Positions 6,122-6,317 of a stretch of 6,317 bases of DNA are shown piece by piece. Below the pieces are notes generated by a model. The model saw nothing but the letters and a program-made list of their open reading frames with translations. It ran no database searches and was not told the origin of the DNA. Every line of letters begins with the position of its first letter. Position 1 is the first letter of the stretch. The position numbers and the translations under genes were made by a program. The stretch is taken from NCBI GenBank assembly GCA_903970565.1, contig CAJCJE010000062.1, positions 1 to 6,317 of the forward strand, in the 5' to 3' direction. The DNA comes from Candidatus Melainabacteria bacterium. Lineage in GTDB: Bacteria > Actinomycetota > Actinomycetes > Mycobacteriales > Pseudonocardiaceae.

Positions 6122-6127
6122 AGGGTA
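6122..6127 (-). promoter_or_regulatory. Candidate -10 element for a leaderless pimB transcript
   Basis: The minus strand reads TACCCT, a TANNNT hexamer, followed by 6 bases and the pimB ATG, the same spacing as at the metallophosphoesterase. The -35 region overlaps the repeats next to the hairpin and has no good match. Confidence 0.45.
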
Positions 6128-6146
6128 TCCGGACGGCGCGCGACGA

Positions 6147-6171
6147 CGTTGCCGGCCTCGTTGCCGGCCTC
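6147..6171. repeat. Tandem 12-base repeat abutting a hairpin
   Basis: CGTTGCCGGCCT occurs at 6147-6158 and again at 6159-6170, with the next C at 6171 continuing the period. The second copy is the outer part of the left arm of the hairpin. A duplication of one arm lets the right arm pair with either copy. Confidence 0.85.
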
Positions 6172-6195
6172 GACCAACGGTCGAGGCCGGCAACG
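6159..6195 (-). terminator. Strong hairpin terminator after the NlpC/P60 gene
   Basis: Positions 6159-6175 pair perfectly with 6179-6195 over 17 base pairs around a 3-base loop. The stem can be extended outward by a G-T and two G-C pairs. It begins 17 bases past the stop codon of the NlpC/P60 gene and ends ahead of the pimB promoter, so it should separate the two transcripts. There is no U-tract, as often in actinobacteria. Confidence 0.8.
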
Positions 6196-6212
6196 GGGAG
6201 AACGGACCGGGG

Positions 6213-6317
6213 TCAGCCGGTGATACGGCGGCCGTAGCTGTAGCCGCTGAAAATCGGCTGGATCTGCACGTCCTGACCGGTGGTCGGCGCGTCGATCATG
6301 TCGCCGTTGCCGACGTA
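6213..6317 (-). CDS. NlpC/P60 (C40) peptidoglycan hydrolase, C-terminal 34 aa only
   Basis: The visible end reads YVGNGDMIDAPTTGQDVQIQ and closes with GRRITG. YVGNG-MI-AP-TG is the conserved segment just after the catalytic histidine of NlpC/P60 endopeptidases, which cleave peptide stems in peptidoglycan outside the cell. The catalytic Cys and His, and any signal peptide, lie beyond the window edge. The Asp in MIDAP occupies the place of the third active-site residue, which from memory is His in Spr and Glu in RipA. In mycobacteria an NlpC/P60 gene (Rv2190c) sits near pimB in this orientation, which supports the call. The domain order upstream cannot be seen. Confidence 0.85.
   Translation of the reverse strand, partial: YVGNGDMIDAPTTGQDVQIQPIFSGYSYGRRITG

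Noticed and set aside
6116..6193. N-terminal extension of PimB to an ATG at 6193
   Set aside because: The extension would be translated from the hairpin and tandem repeat, and the family sequence begins at MRRTLLVTNDFPP.
5546..6223. A 225-codon open reading on the plus strand
   Set aside because: It is antisense to pimB, its composition is typical of a shadow frame, and it runs through the hairpin.

Overview
The window is chromosomal DNA from a high-GC actinobacterium. Most codons end in G or C, several starts are GTG, and the gene content points to the mycolata/Pseudonocardiaceae side of the phylum. I cannot name the species. The gene order and orientations match what I remember of the mycobacterial block Rv2185c-Rv2186c-fadD15-pimB-(Rv2189c)-Rv2190c: two small SRPBCC proteins on the minus strand, a FadD15-type acyl-CoA ligase on the plus strand, then the PimB-type mannosyltransferase and an NlpC/P60 hydrolase on the minus strand. 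The theme is envelope lipid and wall metabolism. The ligase activates fatty acids, PimB mannosylates phosphatidylinositol mannosides, and the NlpC/P60 protein cuts peptidoglycan.

Layout from left to right: SRPBCC protein (minus, cut by the left edge); metallophosphoesterase (minus); a 127-residue coiled-coil protein of unknown function (plus, divergent); a bidirectional hairpin; a second SRPBCC protein (minus); a divergent control region with a palindrome, a -10 and a Shine-Dalgarno site; the FadD15-type ligase (plus); a possible 66-residue cationic mini-protein (minus) filling the gap behind the ligase; a DUF1707 membrane protein (minus); a 231-base spacer; PimB (minus); a strong hairpin with a duplicated arm; and the C-terminus of an NlpC/P60 protein (minus, cut by the right edge). 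Relative to the remembered mycobacterial order, the metallophosphoesterase, the coiled-coil gene and the DUF1707 gene are extra.

I see no CRISPR, phage, insertion sequence, tRNA or obvious new system. The observations most worth following are: (1) four minus-strand genes with a -10-like hexamer 6-7 bases before the start codon, suggesting leaderless transcripts; (2) the coiled-coil gene, whose second half has markedly weaker GC3 bias; (3) a coding-like stretch in frame behind the DUF1707 stop codon; (4) the operator-like palindrome before fadD15; (5) the duplicated-arm hairpin between the NlpC/P60 gene and pimB. Everything here was read by eye with no database search.
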